From positions 186,001 to 250,000 of the forward strand of contig NZ_FXEG02000002.1 of NCBI RefSeq assembly GCF_900176255.2: a DNA stretch of 64,000 bases, read 5' to 3'. Below the pieces are notes generated by a model. The model was not told the DNA's origin. It saw only the letters and a list, made by a program, of their open reading frames with translations, and made no database searches. Shown here piece by piece: positions 18,226-26,489 of the stretch (positions are counted from its first letter, which is position 1; each line of letters starts with the position of its first letter). The position numbers and the translations under genes are program-made. This DNA is from Mycobacterium ahvazicum (GTDB taxonomy: Bacteria > Actinomycetota > Actinomycetes > Mycobacteriales > Mycobacteriaceae).

Positions 18226-20388
18226 CGATGCCACCTGGACGGGATCCAGGGAGGGTCGCACGGTTTTGCGGGCCGCCTCGAGGTCGGCGGCGGTGACGTC
18301 GGCGGCATTGATGGAGCGCCGCATCGCGGTGAGTGCGGCCTCGCGCAGCAGAGCCACGCAGTCGGCCGCGCTGTACCCGTCGAGTTCGGCGGCGATGTCG
18401 TCGAGATTGACATCCGCGCTCAGCGGGATGGATTTTGCTGCGGTGCACAGGATTTCGCGGCGGGCGGCCCCGTCGGGCGGCTCGACGAACACCAGCCGCT
18501 CCAGGCGGCCCGGGCGCAGCAGCGCGGGATCGATCAGATCGGGCCGGTTGGTCGCGCCCAGCACCACGACGTCACGCAGCGGGTCGATGCCGTCGAGCTC
18601 GGTCAACAGCGCGGCCACCACGCGATCAGTGACGCCGGAGTCGAAGCTCTGCCCGCGCCGCGGCGCCAGCGCGTCCACCTCGTCGAGGAAGACCAGCGAC
18701 GGCGCCGAATCCCTTGCCCGCCGGAATAATTCGCGAACAGCCTTCTCCGAGGCGCCCACCCACTTGTCCATCAGCTCGGAGCCCTTGACCGCATGCACGC
18801 TCAGCTGCCCGGTGCTGGCCAGCGCCCGGACCACGAACGTCTTGCCGCAGCCCGGTGGCCCGTAGAGCAGCACGCCGCGTGGCGGATCGACGCCGAGGCG
18901 CGCGAAGGTGTCGGGATGCTGCAGCGGCCACAACACCGCTTCGGTCAGCGCCTGTTTGGCCTCGACCATGTCGCCGACGTCGTCGAGCGTCACGTTTCCG
19001 ACGGTCAGTTCCTCGCTTGCCGAACGGGACAGTGGCCGGATGACCGACAGCGCGCCGACCAGATCGTCTTGACGCAGCGTCGGCGGCCGGCCTTCGGCGC
19101 TGGCCCGCGACGCCGCCCGCAGCGCCGCCTCCCGGACCAGCGCGGCCAGGTCAGCGGCAACGAAACCCGGTGTACGGCCAGCGATTTCATCGAGGTTCAG
19201 CTCGCCGGTCGGCACGGATTTCAGCAGGGTCTCCAGCAGTGCTTTGCGGGTCGCGCCGTCGGGCAGCGTCAGGCCGAGCTCCCGGTCGCACAGCTCGGGG
19301 GAGCGCAACCGCGGATCGAGCTGGTCGGGCAGCGCGGACGTGGCGATCAGGGCCACGCCATCGGTGGCCACCGCGGTGCGCAGCTCGGCAAGGATCAGGG
19401 CGGCCACCGGCTCGGCGGTCGCGGGCAGCAGCGCGTCGGCATCGGTGATCAGCAGCACGCCGCCGCCGTCACGAATCCCGGTCACCGCGGCGGCTACCGT
19501 CTTGAGCCGGTCTTCGGCCGCCAGCGCGCCCACCTCGGGGCCGTCGAGTTGGATCAGCCTGCGGCCGGCACACACCGCCCGCACCATCGTCGTCTTGCCG
19601 ACTCCGGCCGGGCCCGACACCAATACGCCCAAATTCGTGGTGGCGCCAAGGGTTTTCAGCAGGTGGGGTTCGTCGAGCGCCAGCTTGAGCCATTCGCTGA
19701 GCTTGCCGGCCTGTACTTGGGAACCCTTGAGATCGTCGACTCCGATGGCGGGATCCGCAACGGCGACCGGTTCCGGCCGGGCCGCGGCGGCGCCGACCGG
19801 AATCCCGTCGCCCCAGGAGACCAACGAGTTCGGTTGCACACTCACCGGCCCGTCGGGATCCACGCCGGTGACCGTGAGCAGCTCCGAGGTCCAGCTGATC
19901 CCGACCGCCGACGCCAGCGCAGTGGCAGCCGCCCGGCTGCCAGGAGGAGCCGAGGTGCCGGGCCCGAGGTCGCGGGGCAGCAGCGAGACCGCGTCGCCCA
20001 CGGTCATCACCTTGCCGAGCAGGGCCTGCCGCAGCGTGGCCGAGGTGATCGATTGGATGGCAAGCGAAGAGCCGCTCAGCGTCACCGATCGCGCGCCGTA
20101 CACCGTGACCGCGCTGACGATCACCGCGGTGCCCTCGCGCAAGCCCGCGTTGGACAGCGTCACGTCGTCGAGCAGCACCGTGCTCACCGGAATCGTCGTT
20201 TCGGCCAGCCCCGCCACCGCCGCGGTGGTTCGTGATCCCGTCAGCGACACCGCATCCCACTCCCGAATGCCAAGGGCGGCAACGGCGTTCGGGTGCATTC
20301 GGATGACGCCGCGGCGCGAGTCGACGGCCGAGGTGTTCAGCCGGGCGGTCAGCGTCAGGTGTCCGGACCCCGCGCCGGGATCCGTCAT
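18199..20388 (-). CDS. CDC48-like double AAA ATPase (Rv0435c-like)
   Basis: A 729-residue tandem AAA+ ATPase, nearly the same length as recalled for Rv0435c. Residues 1-180 form an N-terminal double-psi barrel-like domain (A-V-D-S-R-R-G-V-I-R-M-H-P). D1 has Walker A G-P-A-G-V-G-K-T at about 257, but its Walker B reads L-L-I-T-D-A-D, with Ala where the hydrolytic Glu is expected. D2 has G-P-P-G-C-G-K-T at about 508, an intact L-V-F-L-D-E-V-D Walker B and the G-A-T-N-R-P-D sensor. D2 is therefore the likely motor and D1 a binding module. The gene overlaps pssA by 4 bp, linking it to phospholipid synthesis by operon; its client proteins are unknown. Confidence 0.93.
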   Translation of the reverse strand: MTDPGAGSGHLTLTARLNTSAVDSRRGVIRMHPNAVAALGIREWDAVSLTGSRTTAAVAGLAETTIPVSTVLLDDVTLSNAGLREGTAVIVSAVTVYGARSVTLSGSSLAIQSITSATLRQALLGKVMTVGDAVSLLPRDLGPGTSAPPGSRAAATALASAVGISWTSELLTVTGVDPDGPVSVQPNSLVSWGDGIPVGAAAARPEPVAVADPAIGVDDLKGSQVQAGKLSEWLKLALDEPHLLKTLGATTNLGVLVSGPAGVGKTTMVRAVCAGRRLIQLDGPEVGALAAEDRLKTVAAAVTGIRDGGGVLLITDADALLPATAEPVAALILAELRTAVATDGVALIATSALPDQLDPRLRSPELCDRELGLTLPDGATRKALLETLLKSVPTGELNLDEIAGRTPGFVAADLAALVREAALRAASRASAEGRPPTLRQDDLVGALSVIRPLSRSASEELTVGNVTLDDVGDMVEAKQALTEAVLWPLQHPDTFARLGVDPPRGVLLYGPPGCGKTFVVRALASTGQLSVHAVKGSELMDKWVGASEKAVRELFRRARDSAPSLVFLDEVDALAPRRGQSFDSGVTDRVVAALLTELDGIDPLRDVVVLGATNRPDLIDPALLRPGRLERLVFVEPPDGAARREILCTAAKSIPLSADVNLDDIAAELDGYSAADCVALLREAALTAMRRSINAADVTAADLEAARKTVRPSLDPVQVASLRAFAKAF

Positions 20389-21278
20389 GGCAAGCGTCCA
20401 CCCGGCTTACGCAGCCCCAGCCGCGCCATCGATCGTCCGTCGGGCCGTCCCAGCCGCACAATCGGGCGCCGGTGGGGCTGTGCGCGGCGGTTGGCGCGCC
20501 GCACGGCGCGCTGTTGCTCGGGCTTTTCGCCCCACACCTCGGGATGCGCGGCCAGCCAGCGCTGGTTGCGCACCGCGAAGGGAACGTGGCACAGGTAAGC
20601 GACGATGATGACCCAGATCAGGACGTAAGGAGCCAGCACCGCGGCCGCCGCGCAGATCGCGAGGATGGCCAGCAGCGGCGCCGCCCAGTTCGGTGGCACC
20701 GCCGCGGCGTGCATCTTGCGCATCGGGATCTTGCTGATCATCAACATCGACGTCCCGGTGATCCAGAGGCAGAGGAACACCGTCGACGACCACCAGCCAT
20801 CGCCGAACTGCAGCTTGAGCCCGATCAGGCCGATCATCGAGATCGCACCGGCCGGCGCGGGCATTCCGACGAAGAACTCGTGCGCGTAGGCGGGCTTGGA
20901 TCCGTCGTCCTGCAACGCGTTGAACCTCGCCAGCCGCAGCACCACGCAGACCGCGTACAACAGCACCACGATCCAGCCGGCCGGCGACGTCGACAACAGC
21001 GTCACGTAGAGCACGATCGCCGGAGTCACCCCGAAGTTCACCGCGTCGGCCAGCGAGTCGATCTCCTCACCCATGCGCGACTGCGCGTCCAGGATGCGGG
21101 CCACCCGGCCGTCCAGCCCATCGAGAATGGCCGCCGCGGCGATCAGCGCCATCGCCGCCTTCGGCTGATGTTCCAGCGCGAACTTGATCGACGTCAGGCC
21201 CGCGCAGATCGACAGCACCGTCATCGCGCTGGGCAGGATCTGCAGGTTGACCGCCCGGCCCCGAATCTTGTTGCTCAT
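20385..21278 (-). CDS. pssA: CDP-diacylglycerol-serine O-phosphatidyltransferase
   Basis: A 297-residue integral membrane enzyme making phosphatidylserine from CDP-diacylglycerol and serine. The CDP-alcohol phosphotransferase signature is complete: D-G-x2-A-R-x8-G-x3-D-x3-D in D-G-R-V-A-R...G-E-E-I-D-S-L-A-D at about residues 55-77. Multiple hydrophobic helices follow, and the C-terminal ~50 residues are Arg/Pro-rich and cytoplasmic. It starts 4 bp inside the end of psd and ends inside the start of the AAA ATPase gene, so psd-pssA-ATPase is one operon. Recalled counterpart: Rv0436c. Confidence 0.95.
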   Translation of the reverse strand: MSNKIRGRAVNLQILPSAMTVLSICAGLTSIKFALEHQPKAAMALIAAAAILDGLDGRVARILDAQSRMGEEIDSLADAVNFGVTPAIVLYVTLLSTSPAGWIVVLLYAVCVVLRLARFNALQDDGSKPAYAHEFFVGMPAPAGAISMIGLIGLKLQFGDGWWSSTVFLCLWITGTSMLMISKIPMRKMHAAAVPPNWAAPLLAILAICAAAAVLAPYVLIWVIIVAYLCHVPFAVRNQRWLAAHPEVWGEKPEQQRAVRRANRRAQPHRRPIVRLGRPDGRSMARLGLRKPGGRLP

Positions 21279-22015
21279 CGCAGATCGGCCAATACCGTCT
21301 CGCCGGCCACCGCGCGCTGGCCGACCGCGACGATCGGCTGGCTGCCCGGCGGCAAGTAGGTGTCCAGCCGCGAGCCGAACCGGATCAGTCCGTAGGTTTC
21401 ACCGATCGACAACTTGTCCCCGACGTGCGCGTCGCAGACGATGCGGCGCGCGACCAGCCCGGCGATCTGCACCGCGACCACCTCGGCGCCACTGTCGGTC
21501 CGGATCCGCACGCTGGTGCGCTCGTTCTCGTCGCTCGCCGACGGCAGGTCGGCCGACCCGAAACGGCCGGGGCGGTGTTGCACGGCGATCACCTCGCCGC
21601 CGACCGGGGCGCGTTGCACGTGGGCGTCCAGGATCGACAGGAAAATGCTGACTCGCGGCAGCGGCGCGTCTCCCATGCTCAGTTCCGCGGGCGGGGCCGC
21701 GGCGTCCACCAGGCAGACGACGCCGTCGGCGGGGGCGACCACGACGCCCTGCCGCGTCGGCGGCACCCTGGGCGGGTGCCGGAAGAATGCCGCACAGGCA
21801 CCCGCGGCCAGCAGGCCGACCCGGCGCGGCCACCGGTGGTTGCGGCCGACCAGCGCGAGGGCCAGGCCGGCGGAGATGAACGGCAGCCCCGCGGGATGCA
21901 CCGGCGGCACGGTTTCTCTCACCAGCTGCAGCATGTGCCGTGGGCTGACGGCAGGGCCCTGGTAGGACAGGCCTTCGTCGGCGGAATGGCGGGGGCGTCG
22001 TGCCACCCGCGTCAT
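21275..22015 (-). CDS. psd: Phosphatidylserine decarboxylase
   Basis: A 246-residue enzyme that converts phosphatidylserine to phosphatidylethanolamine. It is made as a proenzyme that cleaves itself to create a pyruvoyl group; the cleavage site is the G-S of R-F-G-S-R at about residue 214. Other family features: V-A-P-A-D-G-V-V-C near residue 80, [13 protein letters not shown] at about 108-120, and N-E-R-T. Hydrophobic segments near the N-terminus suggest membrane attachment. The start is the ATG at 22015 ([10 protein letters not shown]); a GTG at 22006 is also possible. It leads the phospholipid operon. Recalled counterpart: Rv0437c. Confidence 0.95.
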   Translation of the reverse strand: MTRVARRPRHSADEGLSYQGPAVSPRHMLQLVRETVPPVHPAGLPFISAGLALALVGRNHRWPRRVGLLAAGACAAFFRHPPRVPPTRQGVVVAPADGVVCLVDAAAPPAELSMGDAPLPRVSIFLSILDAHVQRAPVGGEVIAVQHRPGRFGSADLPSASDENERTSVRIRTDSGAEVVAVQIAGLVARRIVCDAHVGDKLSIGETYGLIRFGSRLDTYLPPGSQPIVAVGQRAVAGETVLADLR

Positions 22016-22187
22016 CTTACGGAGCCCGGGTGGCGGCGCGCTTCGTGCGGGCCAGCAATGCAAGCATTGGTCTTTCACGCGCATAGGGGGTGTACGGATC
22101 TCGACTCGATCGCAGACTCCTGACCGCGCGGCGACGCGGCTGCGCCGCGCAAAAACAACCGTCACCATCGTCTTCACGGCTCACGCG

Positions 22188-23297
22188 GTGCTGGCCTCGG
22201 CCTGGGTCGCGTATATCCCGCAAGTCAAAGCACAGCTCGGCCTGTCCAATGCGGCGCTCGGCACCGCGCTCTTCGGTATGCCGCTGGGCTCGGTGGCCGC
22301 GATGATGTTTTGTCATTGGGCGCTGCCCCGATGGGGCAGTCACCGGTTGGTGCCCACCACTCTCGTCGGCTACGCGCTTGCCGGACCGGCCATCGGGCTG
22401 GCCTCCGGTGAGCTGTCGCTGTTCTCGGCGCTCACGGTGTGGGGTGTCTTTCAGGGTGCGCTGGACGTCGCGATGAACACCCAGGCCGGCACCGTCGAGC
22501 GGCTCGTCCGGGCACCGATCATGGCCCGCTTCCATGGCATGTGGAGCACCGGCGGACTGCTCGGAGCCAGCACTGGAGCGGCGTGTGTGGGCGCCGGAGT
22601 CGGTCTTGCCCCGCTGCTGGTGGCGGTGGGGGTGGTCGTGCTGGTTGTCGCGGTACCGTTCCTGCGTTACCTGGTACCGGATCAGGCAACGGCCGACGTT
22701 TCGGCTACGCGCTCCGCCAAGCGCTTCGGGTTGACGGCTGCCGTCGCCGTGCTGGCGTTGGTGTCGTTCGCGTCATTCCTGTCCGAGGGTGCCGCGGCCG
22801 ACTGGTCGGCCACCTACTCGCGCAACGTCGTGGGGGCCAGCCCGGGCGTCGCCGCGCTGAGCTACGCCGCGTACACGTTGCTGATGGTCGTCACCCGGCT
22901 GGGCGCGACCCGTCTGCAGACGCGGCTGTCGGCGCGCCGGCTGCTGCCGGCCGTAGCGGTATTCGCGGCGATTGCGATGTGCGTGACGCTGGCGCTGGGC
23001 AACCCCGTCGTCACGGTGCTCGGGTTCGCCTGCCTGGGCGCCGGTGTGGCGCTGTTGGTGCCCACCGCGTTCAGCGCCGCCTACTCGGCCGGCAACGCCG
23101 GTTCGGCCATCACGATCGTGGCCGCCAGCGGCTGGCTGGGTTACCTGCTCGGGCCGCCGTTGATCGGCCATCTCGCCGACTGGATCGGGTTGCCGGCGGC
23201 ATTGGTGACCATTCCGGTGATGGTCTGCGTGGCCGCAATCGCGATCCGCTGCACCACGGCGTTCGACGCCGCCGACGAGTTCCACCGGCAGGCTTAG
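22188..23297 (+). CDS. MFS transporter with no conventional start codon for its first helix
   Basis: An MFS protein with about 11-12 hydrophobic segments; G-M-W-S-T-G-G-L-L-G-A and late G-P-P-L-I-G-H-L-A-D are typical of a sugar/drug MFS group. The first ATG/GTG/TTG in frame is the GTG at 22188, which falls inside what should be helix 1. The same frame extends upstream without a stop through [16 protein letters not shown] and a basic R-L-R-R-A-K, a natural N-terminus. A GGGGG at 22086-22090 sits seven bases before an in-frame ATC at 22098, which might be a rare start codon. Otherwise a frameshift or sequence error has removed the start. Its stop overlaps the moeA stop. I do not recall it here in M. 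tuberculosis. Confidence 0.75.
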   Translation: MLASAWVAYIPQVKAQLGLSNAALGTALFGMPLGSVAAMMFCHWALPRWGSHRLVPTTLVGYALAGPAIGLASGELSLFSALTVWGVFQGALDVAMNTQAGTVERLVRAPIMARFHGMWSTGGLLGASTGAACVGAGVGLAPLLVAVGVVVLVVAVPFLRYLVPDQATADVSATRSAKRFGLTAAVAVLALVSFASFLSEGAAADWSATYSRNVVGASPGVAALSYAAYTLLMVVTRLGATRLQTRLSARRLLPAVAVFAAIAMCVTLALGNPVVTVLGFACLGAGVALLVPTAFSAAYSAGNAGSAITIVAASGWLGYLLGPPLIGHLADWIGLPAALVTIPVMVCVAAIAIRCTTAFDAADEFHRQA

Positions 23298-24499
23298 CTC
23301 AGATCCCAGACCTGCAGCTCGGTTCCGGCGGACACCTCCACGACGTCCTCGGGGATGTCCAGCAGGCCGTTCGCGGAAGCCAACCACCGCAGATGGTGCG
23401 AGGCCGGCGGGCCGTAGCTGAGCACGCTGCCGTGGGCGGTGTCCAGAATCGCGCGCCGGAATTGACGCTTACCCTTCGGCGAGGTCAGCGACTCGGCGAG
23501 CACCGCGGGCCGGTGCGGGCGGTGCGGATCCGGCAGGCCCATCGCCGTGCGCAGCGCGGGACGGATGAACACCTCGAAGGACACCAGCGCGCTGACCGGG
23601 TTGCCGGGCAGGGTGACGATCGTGGTGCCGGCCACCCGCCCGATGCCCTGCGGCATCCCGGGTTGCATCGCCACCTTGACGAACTCGACGCCCTGGTCTC
23701 CGTCACGTCCGAACGCGTCCTTGACGACCTCGTAGGCGCCGGCGCTGACTCCGCCGCTGGTGATGATCAGGTCCGCGTCGGCCGCGTGCTTGTCCAGAAT
23801 CGAGCTGAACTGCGCGACATCGTCTTCGGCGGTCGCGACGGCGATCACGTCGGCGCCGGCCTCACGCACGGCCCCGGCCAGCATGATCGAGTTGGACTCG
23901 TAGATCTGTCCGGGCTGCAGCGGGGTGCCCGGCGTCACCAGCTCCGTCCCGGTCGAGATCACCAGCACCCGCTGGCGCGGGATCACCGGCAGCCCCGGCA
24001 ATCCCAGCGCCGCGGCCAGGCCCAGCACCGCCGGCGTGACGACCTGACCCTTGCGCAGCACGGTGGTGCCCGGCGCCACGTCTTCGCCCGCCCGCCGAAC
24101 GTGCTTGCCCGGCTCCGCGCGTGCACGGATCGCCACCGAGTCCACACCACCGTCGGTGTTCTCCACCGGCACAACGCCCGTCGCCCCGGTCGGCATCGGC
24201 GCGCCGGTCATGATGCGGTGCGCGGTTCCGGGTCGCAGCGTCAACTGATCGGTGCGCCCGGCGGGAATGTCCTCGGCGACCGGCAAGACCACCGGCCGGT
24301 CGGGTGTGGCGCCCTCGGTCTCCTCGGCGCGCACCGCGTATCCGTCCATCGCGGAGTTGTCGAAAACCGGCAGCGCCAGCTCGGCAACCACGTCATCGGC
24401 CAGAACCAGGCCCTGCGCCTGCGTCAGGGGCACCGTCACGGCGGGGCGGGCGCCGATCATGGCAGCTACGACGCGCTGATGTTCCTCGACTGACCGCAC
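23294..24499 (-). CDS. moeA: Molybdopterin molybdenumtransferase MoeA
   Basis: A 401-residue enzyme that inserts molybdate into adenylylated molybdopterin in molybdenum cofactor synthesis. Domain motifs in order: N-terminal D-N-S-A-M-D-G-Y-A-V at about 47-56; G-A-P-M-P-T-G-A near 100; the central MoCF-type domain with V-L-V-I-S-T-G-T-E-L and I-I-T-S-G-G-V-S-A-G; and the late T-L-P-G-N-P-V-S-A. The C-terminal beta domain follows. The start codon is GTG at 24499. Recalled counterpart: Rv0438c (moeA2). It is convergent with the MFS gene. Confidence 0.95.
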   Translation of the reverse strand: MRSVEEHQRVVAAMIGARPAVTVPLTQAQGLVLADDVVAELALPVFDNSAMDGYAVRAEETEGATPDRPVVLPVAEDIPAGRTDQLTLRPGTAHRIMTGAPMPTGATGVVPVENTDGGVDSVAIRARAEPGKHVRRAGEDVAPGTTVLRKGQVVTPAVLGLAAALGLPGLPVIPRQRVLVISTGTELVTPGTPLQPGQIYESNSIMLAGAVREAGADVIAVATAEDDVAQFSSILDKHAADADLIITSGGVSAGAYEVVKDAFGRDGDQGVEFVKVAMQPGMPQGIGRVAGTTIVTLPGNPVSALVSFEVFIRPALRTAMGLPDPHRPHRPAVLAESLTSPKGKRQFRRAILDTAHGSVLSYGPPASHHLRWLASANGLLDIPEDVVEVSAGTELQVWDLS

Positions 24500-24576
24500 T
24501 TGGCCATTATCGGCCTGCCGGATTCCGGAGCTGGTACTGCCCGCCTCAGGGGTCGCGCCGACGTAGAGTCGAGAAC

Positions 24577-25056
24577 GTGATTACCGGGTTGGCCCACACC
24601 GGCGTGTGCGTACCGGATTGTGAGGCCGCAGTGGCCTTTTACCGTGACGTGTTAGGCCTGCGTGTGGTCTCGCCGCCGTGTGTGATGGGCGGTAACGCCA
24701 TTCGCAACGACATGGGTGAGCTGGTGGCCGATCCCACGATGAAAGCCGCCATCGTCGGCTTCGACGACGGCAGCGACCGCGTCCTCGAGGTGATCGAATA
24801 CCTCAACGTCGACGGCGGCGATCAGCGGGCCGCCGCGGCCCTCACCGATCACGGGCTCTCACACGTCGGGCTGATCTGTGCGGATCTCGAGGCCACCCGC
24901 GCCGAACTCGAGAGCAAGGGAGTCCGGTTTCTGGTGAGCGGAGTCGCCGACGTCGCGCGAGTGCGCACCAGCTGGTTCGTCGATCCGTGGGGTGTGGTGT
25001 TCATCCTGGTGGAGAAGAGCCGGCCCGGGCGACCCTACTTCGCGCAATGGGACTGA
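24577..25056 (+). CDS. VOC (glyoxalase/bleomycin-resistance fold) protein
   Basis: A 159-residue protein with two beta-alpha-beta modules. The first starts G-L-A-H-T-G-V-C-V-P-D-C-E-A-A-V-A-F-Y-R-D-V-L-G-L-R, with a metal-ligand His. The second starts D-H-G-L-S-H-V-G-L-I-C-A-D-L, and a late W-F-V-D-P-W-G-V-V segment supplies the usual closing strand. Such folds serve glyoxalases, extradiol dioxygenases and epimerases. The start is a GTG at 24577. It overlaps the monooxygenase gene by 10 bp, so the two are co-expressed and probably act on the same organic substrate. Confidence 0.85.
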   Translation: MITGLAHTGVCVPDCEAAVAFYRDVLGLRVVSPPCVMGGNAIRNDMGELVADPTMKAAIVGFDDGSDRVLEVIEYLNVDGGDQRAAAALTDHGLSHVGLICADLEATRAELESKGVRFLVSGVADVARVRTSWFVDPWGVVFILVEKSRPGRPYFAQWD

Positions 25057-26489
25057 AGCCGCGCGTCGGGGTCATCGGCGCGGGCGCCGGTGGCATCGCA
25101 ATGGGAATCCAGCTCGCCGAGGGTGGCTACGACTTCACCATCTTCGACCGCGCCGACGGATTCGGCGGTACCTGGCGGCACAACACTTTTCCGGGGGCGG
25201 CCTGCGATGTGCCGTCGCATCTGTACTCGTACTCGTTCGCGCTGAACCCGCGCTGGAGCAAGACCTACGCGAACCAACCCGAGATCCTGGCCTACCTGGA
25301 ACGGGTGGCCACCGAGCGCGGGCTGGGCCCGCACCTGCGGCCCCACACCTCGATCACCACCGTGCGGTGGTCGGACAGCCGCCGGCGCTGGACACTCGTC
25401 ACCGGTGACGGCGATGCGCACGAGTTCGACGCAGTGGTCAGCGCGGTCGGGATGCTCGACGTGCCCAACGTTCCGGATATCCCTGGGGCGCAACGGTTTC
25501 AGGGCAGGCAATTCCACTCCGCGCGGTGGGATCACAGCAAGTCGACGGCAGGTGAGCGGGTCGCGTCCATCGGCACGGGTGCCAGTGCGATCCAGTATGT
25601 TCCGGCGATCGCCCCGAAAACCGCACATCTCACCGTGTTTCAGCGAACCCCGATCTGGATCTCGCCCCGATTCGACTTTCCGTTCACGCCGGAACAACAC
25701 GCGGAGTTCGAGCGCGATCCGGCGGCCGTGCAGAAGCTGCGCGACGAGGCATTCGACGCCTACGAGTCGTCCAGCTTCGACGTCGACGCGATTCAGACCC
25801 GCGAGGCCACCGAGCTCGCCCGCAGTTACCTGATGCGCAAGGTCGCCGACCCCGCGCTGCGCGCCAAGCTGACGCCGGACTACCCGGTGGGCTGCAAGCG
25901 GCCGCTGATGTCGCGCGAGTGGTACCCGACGTTCGGATTGCCGAACGTCAGTCTGGAAACCGGCGCGATCACCGAGATGACCGAGCGCGGGGTGCGCACC
26001 GCCGACGGCGTCGAGCACCGCGTCGACACCATCATCTACGGCACCGGCTTCAAAGCCGCCGACTACCTTGCCAGCATCGACGTGTACGGCAGCGGCGGCC
26101 GTGCGCTGCGCGAGGACTGGCGGGACGGCGCGGAAGCCTACCTCGGCACGTTGATCGCCGGATACCCGAACTTCTTCACGCTGTACGGCCCCAACACGAA
26201 CGGCGTCAACTCGATCATCTACATCCACGAGGCGCAAACGACGTTCGTCCGCCGGCTGCTCGACGTGATGGGTGATCGCGGGGCGCGCACCATCGAGGTC
26301 ACCGGGGATGCGCAGCGCCGCTACAACGACGAGATCCAGGCCGCGATGCAGGGCAAGGTCTGGCTGGCCTGTACCAACTACTTTCGCCATCCCAGCGGCA
26401 AGGTTGTCACTCAGCTGCCCTACAGCGGGCGGACCTTCTTCGAGCGCACCCGCACGATGGTGGAGCAGGACTACGCGCTGCGCGCGTGA
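25047..26489 (+). CDS. Flavin-containing (Baeyer-Villiger type) monooxygenase
   Basis: A 480-residue NAD(P)H- and FAD-dependent monooxygenase. The FAD motif G-V-I-G-A-G-A-G-G-I-A is at about residues 8-18; an NAD(P) motif, S-I-G-T-G-A-S-A, lies near residue 175; and the Baeyer-Villiger fingerprint FxGxxxHxxxW(P/D) is satisfied by F-Q-G-R-Q-F-H-S-A-R-W-D at about 151-162. The segment I-I-Y-G-T-G-F-K-A marks the C-terminal FAD region. It may turn a ketone into an ester; the esterase-like hydrolase gene immediately downstream on the other strand (19-bp convergent overlap) would suit such a product. The substrate is not identifiable. Confidence 0.9.
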   Translation: MGLKPRVGVIGAGAGGIAMGIQLAEGGYDFTIFDRADGFGGTWRHNTFPGAACDVPSHLYSYSFALNPRWSKTYANQPEILAYLERVATERGLGPHLRPHTSITTVRWSDSRRRWTLVTGDGDAHEFDAVVSAVGMLDVPNVPDIPGAQRFQGRQFHSARWDHSKSTAGERVASIGTGASAIQYVPAIAPKTAHLTVFQRTPIWISPRFDFPFTPEQHAEFERDPAAVQKLRDEAFDAYESSSFDVDAIQTREATELARSYLMRKVADPALRAKLTPDYPVGCKRPLMSREWYPTFGLPNVSLETGAITEMTERGVRTADGVEHRVDTIIYGTGFKAADYLASIDVYGSGGRALREDWRDGAEAYLGTLIAGYPNFFTLYGPNTNGVNSIIYIHEAQTTFVRRLLDVMGDRGARTIEVTGDAQRRYNDEIQAAMQGKVWLACTNYFRHPSGKVVTQLPYSGRTFFERTRTMVEQDYALRA

